Shown here: piece by piece, positions 36,209-47,200 of the stretch
Numbering within the stretch: the first letter of the stretch is position 1
How the letters are laid out: each line of letters begins with the position of its first letter
From: Marinomonas profundimaris
GTDB lineage: Bacteria > Pseudomonadota > Gammaproteobacteria > Pseudomonadales > Marinomonadaceae
Assembly (NCBI RefSeq): GCF_000508165.1
Contig: NZ_AYOZ01000034.1
Location: forward strand, 229,934 to 293,933
Direction of reading: 5' to 3'
Length of the DNA: 64,000 bases
Notes under the pieces: generated by a model
Told to the model about the DNA's origin: nothing
The model's input: the letters and a program-made list of their open reading frames with translations, nothing else
Database searches by the model: none
Translations under genes and position numbers: made by a program

Positions 36209-36820
36209 ATGATCAATCATGTTTGGGGTCTTATTCACCATCCAGAGAAAGAATGGCGAGCGATCAATCAGGAACACGAATCCGTCAGCCATATGTACTA
36301 TCACCATGTTCTTTGGATGGCAGCCATTCCTGTTGTCAGTACGTTTATAGGAACAACGCAATTTGGCTGGACGTTTGGTGGCGATGAAGCCGTGAAGGTC
36401 TCCTTTATGGATGGCCTTGGTTTAGGGTTGCTGTTTTATGTACTCATTCTTGCCGCTGTTGTCGTGGTCGGCAGTTTGATTCATTGGATGGCTCGAAACT
36501 ACCCAAGTCGCCCACCACGCCAAGAGTGCATTGTGTTTGCCGGTTACATTGCAACGCCCATGTTTTTGAGTGGCTTATTTGCCGTCTATCCAATCATATG
36601 GCTTTGCTTGCTGGCTTGCGTTGCTGGTGTGGCGTATACCGGATACCTACTTTACCGGGGCACACCGAGCTTTTTGGGCATTAGCCATAAACAAGGCTTT
36701 ATCCTTTCCAGTACGACATTAGGCATTGGGGTTTTGGTGTTAGAAGCGCTACTGGCTGCGGTGGTTCTTTTATGGAGCTTAGGGTCGGAGCACAGTATTG
36801 TCTGGCGTTTCTTCCAATAG
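36209..36820 (+). CDS. Yip1-domain inner membrane protein
   Basis: 203 aa with five membrane helices after a short N-terminal cytoplasmic part (VWGLIHHPEKEWRAI, typical of Yip1-like bacterial proteins). Conserved-looking features include FAGYIATPMFLSGLFAVYP. Function of bacterial Yip1-domain proteins is unknown. AAGGGGG lies seven to eight bases before the ATG at 36209, which decides this start over an earlier one. It ends at a clear terminator. Confidence 0.78.
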   Translation: MINHVWGLIHHPEKEWRAINQEHESVSHMYYHHVLWMAAIPVVSTFIGTTQFGWTFGGDEAVKVSFMDGLGLGLLFYVLILAAVVVVGSLIHWMARNYPSRPPRQECIVFAGYIATPMFLSGLFAVYPIIWLCLLACVAGVAYTGYLLYRGTPSFLGISHKQGFILSSTTLGIGVLVLEALLAAVVLLWSLGSEHSIVWRFFQ

Positions 36821-36853
36821 CAAATTTTGTCATCACCTTCTGGAACACCCTAG

Positions 36854-36885
36854 AAATGCCGCTCATTTGCTTTGAGCGGCATTTT
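36854..36885 (+). terminator. Terminator after the Yip1-like gene
   Basis: 12-bp stem AAATGCCGCTCA / TGAGCGGCATTT, 7-base loop, then TTATTTA. Confidence 0.82.
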
Positions 36886-37039
36886 ATTTAGGTAAAACAA
36901 TACATTTTTTACAGTTCGTTACCATTTTACAACAAACTCATGGCCCTTAATTTGATTACCCTCACGCGCAGCCATGCTTTATTCGATACACTGTCCGTTC
37001 AATTATTGAGCTTTTTCAATATCTGGATTGGACCCCTTT

Positions 37040-38128
37040 ATGTTTTTTAACTCTCAATTAAAACAACAAGCAAAAAAACTGACTCTGCAATTAGAAAGCG
37101 AACGCGCTAGCCATCAGCAAGCCATGCAAACGCTCCAAGCGAAGCTCGATGCCGTCACGGAAGAACTGCATGCATCGAGACATCATTCAGGCGACAGTTT
37201 AGAGCTAATTCGTTATCAATTGCGCGGTGGAGAGATGCTCAACTCAATCCGCTTTGGCTTAGCAGACAGCGCAGAAAGCCTCATCGAAGAACGGGTAGCC
37301 TTAGCTAAACTGGATGATATTTTCGACGAAACACGTGTTGCTTTAACTCGATTGAGCGAACGCGCCAGCCTAATCAACGAGCAGGCCAATGACAGCATGG
37401 GCGCTGCCAATGTGCTTGATAAAACAGCAAATGGCATTAGTCAGCTCGTTTCAAGCATTCAAGAGATTTCCTCGCAAACCAATTTACTCGCATTAAATGC
37501 GGCAATAGAAGCCGCTAGAGCAGGCTCTGCTGGACGCGGCTTTGCCGTGGTTGCCGATGAAGTTCGTAACCTCGCAGGAAAAACCCACAGCGCAAGCGAA
37601 CAAGTTGAAACGCTCGTAAAGCAAGTGATATTGCAGACGGATCAAATCAAAAGCATGGTGAATAATAACCAAGTCAGTGCGATGGACATTTCCTCATCTT
37701 CGGTTCAAATTGACCAAGTTGTGGACGATGTCATCTCTCGCTCTAATCACATGCAACGAGTAATCAGCCTAGCGGCTACTCACTCTTTTTTGAACACAGT
37801 AAAGTTGGATCATGCCGTCTGGAAAAATGATGTTTACAATCGCATCGATAAGAAAAAATTCGATGAGGAGGTCAATTTACATACCGAGTGTCGTTTAGGT
37901 AAATGGTATTACGAAGGGTATGGCAGCCGCCACTTCCAAAAATCCAACAGTTTCAAAGCCATAGAAGTGCCACACAAAACCGTTCATGAGTCTGGACGGG
38001 CAGCACTCAAAGCAGCTAAAGAAGGCGACACCCACGCTATGCTCGCCCAATTAGATAAAATGGAAGTAGCAAGTTTGCAAGTTGTCGTACACATTGAAAG
38101 CCTTATGGAAGAAGTGAAACACCACTAA
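37040..38128 (+). CDS. Soluble chemoreceptor with C-terminal zinc-binding CZB domain
   Basis: 362 aa, no membrane helix. Residues 1-50 form a coiled coil, followed by a shortened chemoreceptor signalling hairpin with [19 protein letters not shown] and [19 protein letters not shown] at its tip. The C-terminal 110 residues are a CZB domain: [24 protein letters not shown] and VHESGR hold the conserved histidines and cysteine that bind zinc. Family members sense zinc or hypochlorite and can signal to chemotaxis or diguanylate cyclases. The ATG at 37040 is chosen over a TTG at 37028; neither has a strong ribosome site. Confidence 0.88.
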   Translation: MFFNSQLKQQAKKLTLQLESERASHQQAMQTLQAKLDAVTEELHASRHHSGDSLELIRYQLRGGEMLNSIRFGLADSAESLIEERVALAKLDDIFDETRVALTRLSERASLINEQANDSMGAANVLDKTANGISQLVSSIQEISSQTNLLALNAAIEAARAGSAGRGFAVVADEVRNLAGKTHSASEQVETLVKQVILQTDQIKSMVNNNQVSAMDISSSSVQIDQVVDDVISRSNHMQRVISLAATHSFLNTVKLDHAVWKNDVYNRIDKKKFDEEVNLHTECRLGKWYYEGYGSRHFQKSNSFKAIEVPHKTVHESGRAALKAAKEGDTHAMLAQLDKMEVASLQVVVHIESLMEEVKHH

Positions 38129-38155
38129 CGCCATAGACTTCAACCATTCACCCAC

Positions 38156-38197
38156 GACTGAAATCGCCCAAGAACCACACTAGGGGTGATTTCAGTC
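38156..38197 (+). terminator. Long hairpin after the CZB chemoreceptor gene
   Basis: GACTGAAATC pairs with GATTTCAGTC, extended by CCC/GGG. The following GCTTTGTGTT is a poor T run, so termination may be partial. Confidence 0.5.
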
Positions 38198-38474
38198 GCT
38201 TTGTGTTGCGCCTTACTTCGCGGAACTTTTCCGATACTCTACGTTCTTAGCTTCTGACTAATTCGTACACCAAACAGCGTTTTTTTTCTGATGATTACGG
38301 TTTTAGGCTATTGATTAAATTAGTAAAAGGCTATGCTTATTACGTTCTGCCTTGTTAGCTTGCCTTGAAGCGAAAACTAACACACTACACAAAGAGACCG
38401 ATTGTTAGGATAACAACCATGCTCACACCGTCAACGCATCTTGTATATTCTCTAACTAATAAGGAGTGTTACCT
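38198..38474. other. Control region before the mrp operon
   Basis: Within the 346-base gap 38129-38474 only the hairpin noted separately and the AAGGAG ribosome site at 38461-38466 are clear. A T-rich stretch lies at 38280-38287. No recognised operator or small gene. Confidence 0.4.
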
Positions 38475-41273
38475 TTGAGCTCACTGATTTGGCTGCCTTT
38501 TCTTCCTTTATTAGGCACTTTAATTCCGCTTATCACCGCTCGTTTAAGCCGCACAGCTTGCGCTTTTTTAACCGCCGCATTGCCCGCTTTAACCTTATTT
38601 TTAGTTCTTTCACATGCTGGTGATATTTTTCAAGGAACGCTTTTTCAAGCATCAATACCTTGGATTCCTACCATTGGACTGGAACTTGCCTTTCGTTTAG
38701 ACGGTCTTGCCCTGTTATTTTCTATCTTAATTCTGGGCATTGGCTTACTGGTTATTCTGTATGCTCGTTATTATTTATCTGCCAAGGATTCAATCGGTAA
38801 GTTCTACGCGTATTTGATTTTATTCATGTTTTCCATGCTGGGTGTGGTTCTGTCCGACAACCTAATTCAACTCTGGTTCTTCTGGGAGTTAACCAGCATC
38901 AGCTCGTTCTTACTCATTAGCTTTTGGGGTCATAAAACAGAAGCGAGAAAAGGCGCAAGAATGGCGTTAACCGTTACAGGGGCTGGCGGTTTAGCGTTAT
39001 TGTCTGGCTTACTCATTTTAGGCAATACCGTTGGCAGTTTCAGCCTTCAAGATATTCTGGAAAGCGGCCCTTTTATTAAAGACAGCGCGAATTACCCTGT
39101 GATTGTTGTGTTGATTTTATTAGGTGCTTTCACCAAATCCGCACAGTTTCCTTTCCATTTTTGGCTACCCAATGCGATGGCAGCGCCAACGCCAGTCAGT
39201 GCCTACTTGCATTCTGCAACCATGGTGAAAGCGGGCATATTCCTGATGGCGCGTTTTTACCCTGCGCTTGCGGATACCGATTTATGGTTCTTGATTGTCA
39301 GCTTAACAGGGCTTGCAACCTTCCTAGTCGGTGCTTACATTGCGCTTTTCCAGCACGATCTCAAAGGTCTGTTGGCCAATTCTACCATCAGTCATTTAGG
39401 CTTAATTACGCTGTTATTAGGAATGGGGACTGACCTTGCGGCGGTCGCGGCCATTTTCCATATTATCAACCACGCTATTTTTAAGGCGTCATTATTTATG
39501 GCGGCGGGCATTATCGACCATGAATCTGGATCGCGAGACATGCGCCAGCTGAACGGTTTATGGAAATACATGCCTTATACCGCCACATTGGCGATGGTGG
39601 CTTCTGCGTCCATGGCGGGTGTGCCATTAATGAACGGTTTCTTATCCAAAGAGATGTTCTTTACTGAAACACTCCATCAGGCATCGCTTGGCTCCTTGTC
39701 TTGGTTTATTCCTGTATTGGCCACTTTAGGCGGAGTGTTTGCCGTCGCGTATTCGACTCGATTTATTCACGACGTTTTCTTTAACGGCGAACCAATTAAC
39801 TTACCAAAAACGCCCCACGAGCCACCACGTTATATGCGTGTGCCTGTGGAAATTTTGGTGGCATTGTGTCTCTTAGTCGGCATATTCCCAAGCTTGGTGG
39901 TTGGTGATTTATTACTCGCAGCGGCCAGTGCCACACTGAATGGCCCAGCGCCAAGCTATAACCTTGCTATTTGGCATGGCTTTAACTTCCCTCTGTTAAT
40001 GAGTTTTATAGCGTTGGTCGGTGGTTTATTCATGTATTACAGCCGCTCGCATTTGTTTAAGTTTCAAGCCCAATTTCCAACAAGTGACCCTAAGTTAATA
40101 TTTGAAGGTGTTATTCAATACCTTTCTGCCAAAGCCAGCCGCATCATTTCCCTAACGGAAAACGGCTCTTTGCAGCGGTATATTTTCTTTGTATTGGCGT
40201 TTGCGGTCATTATGACCGCGTCTTCGTTGATGAAGCTAAACACCACCGCAGGGCAGCGCCCAGAAATCCCTCTTGATGCACTTTCTATCACTTGCGCGGT
40301 TCTATTGTGTATTTCTGCTCTGGCAACCGTGATATGGCACAGAAGGCGCGTTATTGCGCTGCTGACCTTGTCTGTTGTTGGATTAATCGTGTCGCTGGCA
40401 TTCGCGCAGTTTTCCGCACCCGATTTAGCACTGACCCAATTGTCCGTCGAAGTTGTCACTGTCATCTTATTAATATTGGCGCTGTTCTTCCTTCCGCAAA
40501 CAACACCGAAAGAATCATCGCCTCGTCGTGTGGTCAGAGACTTAGGGCTGGCGTCATTAATTGGTGGCGTCATTGGCACCATTTGTTATGCCTTGATGAC
40601 TCGCCCTCTCGATACGATTTCGACCTTTTTTACCGAAAATAGTAAAACTGGCGGTGGTGGCACCAACATAGTGAATGTCATTTTGGTGGACTTCCGTGGT
40701 TTTGATACCTTAGGTGAAATCACCGTTTTGGGTATTGCCGCGCTGGGTATCTATAAACTGATCGCAAGAATGCGTCTTTACATGCCATCCAGTGATGACA
40801 ATGGTTTGGCGTGGTCTGAAGACAGACATCCGATTTTATTGGCGGTCATTTCTCAAAGCTTGTTGCCATTGGCACTCTTGGTATCCGCGTACATTTTCTT
40901 GCGCGGACACAATATGCCTGGCGGTGGTTTTATCGCCGGCCTTATTACGTCGGTTGCTATTATTCAACAATACGTGGCGCACGGTGTGGTGTGGATTAAG
41001 ACTCGAATTAAATTGGATTATCAGATCATGATTGGTTCTGGTATTGGTATTGCGACCCTAAGCGGCCTCGGTAGCTGGGTCTTTGGGCATACTTTCTTGT
41101 CCTCTTGGTTTGATTATTTTTATTTACCGGTCATTGGCAAGTTTGAATTAGCCAGCGCCATGGCGTTTGATCTTGGTGTTTTCCTTACTGTCATTGGAGC
41201 AACCATGTTGATTCTTGCCAACCTTGGACAATTAACGACCAGTGAACGCCCAGTACAAAAGGAGCATGATTAA
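38475..41273 (+). CDS. mnhA: Mrp/Mnh Na+/H+ antiporter subunit A (fused A+B)
   Basis: 932 aa, the largest subunit, with about 20 or more membrane helices. The first ~500 residues resemble NADH dehydrogenase ND5 ([42 protein letters not shown] with the key lysine). The C-terminal part from about residue 780 is the MrpB-like domain ([30 protein letters not shown]), so A and B are fused as in many gammaproteobacteria. The complex exchanges sodium for protons. TTG at 38475 is the likely start: AAGGAG lies eight bases before it. First gene of mnhACDEFG. Confidence 0.9.
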   Translation: MSSLIWLPFLPLLGTLIPLITARLSRTACAFLTAALPALTLFLVLSHAGDIFQGTLFQASIPWIPTIGLELAFRLDGLALLFSILILGIGLLVILYARYYLSAKDSIGKFYAYLILFMFSMLGVVLSDNLIQLWFFWELTSISSFLLISFWGHKTEARKGARMALTVTGAGGLALLSGLLILGNTVGSFSLQDILESGPFIKDSANYPVIVVLILLGAFTKSAQFPFHFWLPNAMAAPTPVSAYLHSATMVKAGIFLMARFYPALADTDLWFLIVSLTGLATFLVGAYIALFQHDLKGLLANSTISHLGLITLLLGMGTDLAAVAAIFHIINHAIFKASLFMAAGIIDHESGSRDMRQLNGLWKYMPYTATLAMVASASMAGVPLMNGFLSKEMFFTETLHQASLGSLSWFIPVLATLGGVFAVAYSTRFIHDVFFNGEPINLPKTPHEPPRYMRVPVEILVALCLLVGIFPSLVVGDLLLAAASATLNGPAPSYNLAIWHGFNFPLLMSFIALVGGLFMYYSRSHLFKFQAQFPTSDPKLIFEGVIQYLSAKASRIISLTENGSLQRYIFFVLAFAVIMTASSLMKLNTTAGQRPEIPLDALSITCAVLLCISALATVIWHRRRVIALLTLSVVGLIVSLAFAQFSAPDLALTQLSVEVVTVILLILALFFLPQTTPKESSPRRVVRDLGLASLIGGVIGTICYALMTRPLDTISTFFTENSKTGGGGTNIVNVILVDFRGFDTLGEITVLGIAALGIYKLIARMRLYMPSSDDNGLAWSEDRHPILLAVISQSLLPLALLVSAYIFLRGHNMPGGGFIAGLITSVAIIQQYVAHGVVWIKTRIKLDYQIMIGSGIGIATLSGLGSWVFGHTFLSSWFDYFYLPVIGKFELASAMAFDLGVFLTVIGATMLILANLGQLTTSERPVQKEHD

Positions 41274-41638
41274 TGGAAGGTTTGTACGCATTTTGCGTGG
41301 GTTTATTGACCGCCTGCGGTATTTTTCTCGCATTACGAGGCCGCAGCTTCTCTGTGGTTATCGGCTTAACTTTATTGTCATACGCGGTGAATTTGTTTCT
41401 CTTCGCGAGCGGAAGACTAAAACTCAATGCCGCCGCCGTACTTGGTCAATCTGAACAATACAGTGACCCGCTCCCTCAAGCATTGGTCTTAACTGCCATT
41501 GTCATTGGCTTCGCGATGACCGCATTTGCCGTGATATTGGCCATGCGCGCACGCGCTGATTTAGGAAATGATCATGTTGATGGCACCATACCAACACAGC
41601 CAAACCCGACAGCACGAAAATCAGGAGGAAGCCAATAA
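41273..41638 (+). CDS. mnhC: Mrp/Mnh antiporter subunit C
   Basis: 121 aa NuoK-like subunit with three membrane helices. GLTLLSYAVNLFLFASGRL and the DPLPQALVLTAIVIGFAMTA segment are typical. The ATG overlaps the mnhA stop by one base, implying coupled translation; it ends directly before mnhD. NuoK-like subunits carry part of the proton path in the complex. The hydrophilic C-terminal tail is a little longer than in short homologues. Confidence 0.92.
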   Translation: MEGLYAFCVGLLTACGIFLALRGRSFSVVIGLTLLSYAVNLFLFASGRLKLNAAAVLGQSEQYSDPLPQALVLTAIVIGFAMTAFAVILAMRARADLGNDHVDGTIPTQPNPTARKSGGSQ

Positions 41639-43150
41639 ATGCAACACCTAAGCATTTTTCCAATCTTGATTCCATTACTGTTCGGCGCTCTGATGTTATT
41701 GCCACCCATTTCTCGTGATATCAATTCACAACGGGTAACATCGATCATTGGCACATTATTTTTGCTTATCTCATCGGCGGTTTTGCTTTATAAAATCAAT
41801 ACAGATGGCGTCCAACTTTACGCCTTAGGCGGCTGGCAAGCGCCTTTTGGTATCGCTCTAGTGGCAGACAAAGTGTCTAGCCTTCTCGTACTGCTTACGG
41901 CCTTTTTGTCATTCTGCGTCATGCTGTATGCTGTGGCAGGACAAGACAGAGGTGGCGCGTACTTCCACCCTTTGTTTATGTTTCAAATCATGGGCATTAA
42001 CGGCGCTTTTTTGACGGGTGACATATTCAATTTATTCGTTTTCTTTGAAGTGTTATTGATCGCTTCTTACGCGCTACTGATCCATGCCGGTGGCAAGCAA
42101 AAAACACAAGCCGCGCTGCACTATGTCATTCTTAATTTGGTTGGCTCAAGCCTGTTCTTGTTTGGGCTCGGTATTTTATATGGCACGCTAGGCACGCTTA
42201 ACATGGCGGACATGGCGATCAAAGTGGGAGAACTTCAAGGTGAAACCGCGACGCTCGCAAAAACAGGCGCACTGCTATTATTGGTTGTCTTTGGCCTAAA
42301 GGCCGCTATGCTTCCAATGCACTTTTGGCTACCAAAAACCTACGCCAGCGCCAGCGCCCCCGTCGCAGCACTGTTTGCCATTATGACGAAAGTCGGGATT
42401 TACAGTATTTTCCGTGTTTATACTGTAATTTTCGGAGAACATGCTGGTGAACTCGCAAATATTGCAACCCCATGGCTGTGGCCTTTGGCCTTACTAACCA
42501 TCGCGATTGGTAGTATTGGTGTGTTTGCTAGCCCTAGCTTGAAAATCCTTAGTGCCAATTTGGTTATCGTTTCCAGTGGTAGTTTGCTGGCTTGCGCTGC
42601 AATCAATTCAGCAGCAGCCACTTCTGCTGCACTCTATTATATGGTTCATAGTACATTGGCTTCAGCCGGGCTTTTTTTGTTGGCGGATGTAATGGCACGT
42701 CAACGAGGCAAGGCGGAAGACCGTTTTGTCCGCTCGCGCCCTTTTGTTCAGCCAAGGCTACTTGGTTTTGCTTTTGCCATTTCGGCATTAGCATTAATCG
42801 GAATGCCACCGCTATCCGGTTTTGTCGGAAAAATTATGATTCTGCAAGCAACACAGTCTACAGCGCAAACCATGTGGGTTTGGCCTCTTATTCTAATTGG
42901 TAGCCTTGCGGCACTGATTACCTTTTCGAGAGCGGGAACCACGTTATTTTGGCGTCACAATGGCACTGTGGCAAACGAGGCGATCCCTGCAAAAACAACA
43001 GAGATCATCAGTATTGCACTATTGTTACTGGCGTCTCCCATATTAGTCCTATTCGGTGGCGACATCAGTGAGTTTACACAGCAAGCCGCTGACTATTTGC
43101 ATGACATTCAGTCTTCTGCATATGACCTATTACCTGGAGTAACCCAATGA
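41639..43150 (+). CDS. mnhD: Mrp/Mnh antiporter subunit D
   Basis: 503 aa, about 14 membrane helices, related to NADH dehydrogenase ND2/ND4. NLFVFFEVLLIASYALLIHAG carries the glutamate of helix 5, and GLKAAMLPMHFWLPKTYASA the lysine of helix 7, both known to be needed for proton movement. Starts directly after the mnhC stop and overlaps mnhE by four bases (ATGA). Confidence 0.93.
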   Translation: MQHLSIFPILIPLLFGALMLLPPISRDINSQRVTSIIGTLFLLISSAVLLYKINTDGVQLYALGGWQAPFGIALVADKVSSLLVLLTAFLSFCVMLYAVAGQDRGGAYFHPLFMFQIMGINGAFLTGDIFNLFVFFEVLLIASYALLIHAGGKQKTQAALHYVILNLVGSSLFLFGLGILYGTLGTLNMADMAIKVGELQGETATLAKTGALLLLVVFGLKAAMLPMHFWLPKTYASASAPVAALFAIMTKVGIYSIFRVYTVIFGEHAGELANIATPWLWPLALLTIAIGSIGVFASPSLKILSANLVIVSSGSLLACAAINSAAATSAALYYMVHSTLASAGLFLLADVMARQRGKAEDRFVRSRPFVQPRLLGFAFAISALALIGMPPLSGFVGKIMILQATQSTAQTMWVWPLILIGSLAALITFSRAGTTLFWRHNGTVANEAIPAKTTEIISIALLLLASPILVLFGGDISEFTQQAADYLHDIQSSAYDLLPGVTQ

Positions 43151-43632
43151 AGTTATTCCCTATGCCCTTCCACAGCCTGCTACTTTTCGTTGTTTGGCTC
43201 CTGCTGAATAATTCCATCAGCGCAGGACACATTGTATTAGCGGTTTTTTTCGCAATTACCATACCTTGGCTCGTAACAGGAATGCTTGATGAACACCCTA
43301 GAATCCTGAAGCCTTGGTTGGCCATTCGCTATGCATTAATGGTGTTAAAAGATATTTTAACCGCCAACGTAGAGGTCGCATTGCTTGTTATTGGACCAAT
43401 CAAAAACCTTAGCCCAGGGTTTGTTGCTGTGCCCATTAATGTTAGTTCAGACTTAGGCATTACGGTTTTGGCCAGTACAGTGTCACTGACACCAGGAACG
43501 GTCAGTGCAGAAGTATCGAAGGATAAAGCGTGGCTTTATATTCATGCACTTCACCTTGACGATGAAGCTGAGCTCATTGAATCCATCAAACAGCGCTACG
43601 AGAAGCCTATTAAGGAGATTTTTGGATGCTAA
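43147..43632 (+). CDS. mnhE: Mrp/Mnh antiporter subunit E
   Basis: 161 aa with two to three membrane helices near the N-terminus and a cytoplasmic C-terminal domain (VSLTPGTVSAEVSKDKAWLY, then IHALHLDDEAE), the standard MrpE pattern. It overlaps mnhD by four bases and mnhF by seven. MrpE is structural and helps assembly of the complex. Confidence 0.92.
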   Translation: MKLFPMPFHSLLLFVVWLLLNNSISAGHIVLAVFFAITIPWLVTGMLDEHPRILKPWLAIRYALMVLKDILTANVEVALLVIGPIKNLSPGFVAVPINVSSDLGITVLASTVSLTPGTVSAEVSKDKAWLYIHALHLDDEAELIESIKQRYEKPIKEIFGC

Positions 43633-43895
43633 ATTTGACCATTATTATTGTGGCTGTTTGTATTTGCATCGCTTTAATTTTGAATTTATGGCGATTACTG
43701 CAAGGTCCTTCGATATCAGATAGGATTTTGGCACTGGATACCATGTACATAAACGCGATCGCGCTTATTTTGCTGTATGGCATTTACATAAAAAGCGCCT
43801 TGTACTTTGAAGCCGCCGTATTAATTGCCATGCTAGGATTTGTCAGTACAGCGGCACTATGTAAATACTTACTTCGCGGCGACATCATAGAATAG
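43626..43895 (+). CDS. mnhF: Mrp/Mnh antiporter subunit F
   Basis: 89 aa with three membrane helices. LLQGPSISDRILALDTMYIN is the family motif with the conserved aspartates. It starts inside mnhE (7-base overlap) with GGAG upstream in the mnhE coding region. Confidence 0.92.
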   Translation: MLNLTIIIVAVCICIALILNLWRLLQGPSISDRILALDTMYINAIALILLYGIYIKSALYFEAAVLIAMLGFVSTAALCKYLLRGDIIE

Positions 43896-43903
43896 GATAA
43901 GTT

Positions 43904-44281
43904 ATGCCTTTATATTTAGAGATTATTATCTGCGTGTCTTTGCTGATTGGAGGCGCGTTTCTATTAATTGGTTCTTACGGTCTCGTTCGCTTGCCCGATA
44001 TTTACATGCGCCTGCACAGCCCAACCAAAGCATCAACGTTAGGCATTACGGGGGTTTTGGTTGCGTCGATGATCTTTCAAAGTCATTTAAAAGGCTTCTT
44101 TTCTATTCAGGAATTGCTCATAACCTTGTTCCTTTTGATTACCGCGCCGGTTGCTGCAAACATGATTGCAAAAACCGCGCTTCATCAGCGAACTAAGTCA
44201 TTAAAAGACACAAAAGGCCAAGACTTGATGGAAACCATTCGTGACCGAGAAGCCCCGACTAAGCCTCCACAGAATCCTTAG
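43904..44281 (+). CDS. mnhG: Mrp/Mnh antiporter subunit G
   Basis: 125 aa, three membrane helices. GSYGLVRLPDIYMRLHSPTK is the diagnostic MrpG segment. The hydrophilic tail overlaps the 3' end of the convergent ammonium-channel fusion gene by 23 bases; no terminator separates the two, so transcripts from both strands probably run into each other. Confidence 0.92.
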   Translation: MPLYLEIIICVSLLIGGAFLLIGSYGLVRLPDIYMRLHSPTKASTLGITGVLVASMIFQSHLKGFFSIQELLITLFLLITAPVAANMIAKTALHQRTKSLKDTKGQDLMETIRDREAPTKPPQNP

Positions 44282-47200
44282 CAAGCAATGTGGCAAGCTC
44301 ATGACTTTTCATGGGCTTGTGGAAGAAATATCCTTGAAAAATCTCACAACCTAATGATCTCAACATCTCAGCCTGCGACGCCGTTTCAACCCCCTCAGCG
44401 ACGATGGTAAGCTCTAAATTCCTCGCCAAATGAATAATGGTTTCACAAATTTTAGTGTCTTCAATATGACTGTCGCACTCTTCAACAAACGACTGATCAA
44501 TCTTCAACGTGTCCAAAGGCAAGCGCTTTAAATAGCTTAAGGAAGAATAGCCGGTGCCAAAATCATCCACAGATATTTTAATGTCGAGCGCTTTCAGTTC
44601 CGCCATGACTTCAATACAACGCTGGATATCTTGTAACAAAATGCCTTCCGTGATCTCAATTTCTAATAACCGTCCTTCAATACCATAGTGTTCCAGTTTT
44701 TCAGAAATATAAGCCACTAAAGAGTCCGACACCAGGTGCCGTCCTGAAAGGTTCACCGCAACAGGAAGAATCGTCAAACCCTGATCACGCCAGATATTTT
44801 GTTGCTTTAATGTTTGGTCAATTACCCACTCATCAATCTTAATGATTAAGCTCGATTCTTCTGCTATGGGAATAAATTCCACAGGGGAGATCAGCCCTTT
44901 GGTTGGGTGATTCCAACGGATCAACGCTTCCATACCTAAAACACGCGCTTTTTCCATAAAGACTTTCGGTTGATAAACCAAAAAGAAGTGCCCTAATGAA
45001 AGCGCCTCATTTATTTCGCTTTCAAAGCCAAATTTTTTGGTAACCACGCTGGCCATTTCTGGCGTGAAAAACTGCGCATTATCACGCCCTTTTTCTTTTG
45101 CGCAATACATTGCGATATCTGCCTGCTGGATCAATTTATCGGCATTCACCCCCTGATCATCTGAAAACGAAATACCAATGCTTGTCGGAATAGTAAGGTG
45201 TTGGCCGTTAAGTTGAACAGGCATCCGCATGACATTAAGAATATCTTGAGCACGCTTTTCCAATTGATGTTCTGTCACCTGTTCCGTCATCATAAAGACA
45301 AATTCATCACCACCCCAGCGCGCGATCACATCGCGCGAGTCCGACACAGTAATCAAACGTCTTGCGACCTCGCACAACAACTCATCACCCGCTTTATGCC
45401 CCAATGTGTCATTGATGATTTTGAAGTTATCCAGATCTAAAAATAACAAACCGACCGATGTTTTCTGTTTCGTCGCAAACAACAAAGCGCCCACCAGCGC
45501 ATCCATTAAATAGGTTCGATTATACAAACTTGTTAACGGATCACTGTAAGCCAAAAACTTCAAACGCTCTTGAAGCTTCATATGACGAGTCATATCTCTA
45601 ATATGAAGTGTGTACTCACTCTCGACAGAGGGTTCGGAATTTGCTTTAGTAATGGCAATTTCTGCAGGGAAATGATGATTTTGTCCACGCTGTAGCCGGA
45701 ACGGATTACGTCGATTTAGAATGAGGCCACTGGAAGATGAAAAGCCCGAATTTAAACTTTCAAAAATTTTCTGTCTATCCTCTTCAAGAATAAATAGACC
45801 GATAAAGCTCTTTCCTTCCACCTGTTTTTTCAAGCACCCAAACGTCCGCTCTGCTGCGGGATTAAATTCCATAACAGAACCAAAACGATTGATCGTCACA
45901 ATGCAATCCATGGAAGAATTCAGAATGGCAGACTTTCGCATTTCACTTTCTTGAAAACGTGTTAACGCATCATCTCGCTGACTAATTTCACTACTAACAC
46001 GACCAATGACCTGATTGTATTTACGCGCAATTTGACCCACTTCGGTAAACGGTTCTTCTGGTACCGGTGTCGAAAAATCCGCGTTGTTTTGTTGATATTG
46101 CATCGATGTCAGCAGATCAAATAACTCCGTGGTCGCACGGTGCTCCGCCACATTTAAACCTTGCTCTTCTTGCTCTTTACTGGCCCGAAGTGGCATGAAG
46201 CGGTTTAACAACCACATACAGGCATAACCCACCACAAAACAATAAACACCAATGACAACAATACCAGTCGCTTGCACCCAAAGCTGCTCTATAAAGCTCA
46301 AACCGTTGTCGATTTTGTCCGCTTTACCAAATAAGGCCACACTCAATGTCCCCCATATTCCAGCAAACAAATGAGCGGGCACCACATCTAACGCATCATC
46401 AAGGCGCCAGCGCTCCATCAACAAACTACCGTAATAGACAACCACACCAGAAACGCCACCAATAACAACAGAGGCACCTGGTGAAACCACATGGCAAGAA
46501 GCCGTAATTCCCACCAACCCTGCAATCGTACCGTTTAATACAAAACCGACTTCAACATAACCATCTCTAAAATAGTTGATGCCTGCCGCGATCAACCCGC
46601 CCCAAGCCGCTGAGATAAAAGTATTTAAAATAATAATCGGCACATCATCGGTCAGCGCCAACGTACTTCCGCCATTGAAACCAATCCAACCAAACCAAAT
46701 TAATAAGGTGCCAAGTGCAGATAAAGGAAGGTTATTACCAGGAGGAAGGCGAATGCCCTGCTCAAATCGCCCCAAGCGAGGGCCTATAATCATGATGGCG
46801 GCCAATGCAACCCAACCACCTACGGAGTGAACAACAGTAGAGCCGGCAAAATCGACAAAGCCCAGCGACTCAAGCCACCCTCTAGGCCCTTCTGAAGGAT
46901 AAACACCAGACCAAGCCCAATGACCAACGATAGGATAAATAAAGGCACTTAACACCGCTGTAATAGCCAAATACCCAATAAACGTCATGCGCTCAGCCAC
47001 AGCGCCGGAAGTGAGTGTTGCCGCCGTTCCGCAAAACATCATCTGAAAAATGAAGAAGCTGACTTCCCAGGAGGTATGTTTGTCATCGAACAAAAAATCA
47101 CTAACACCAAATAGACCAGCGACCGAATCGCCAAACATGATGCCAAAGCCAAAAAACCAAAATAGTGTCGTTGAAATAATAAAATCGGATATATTTTTGG

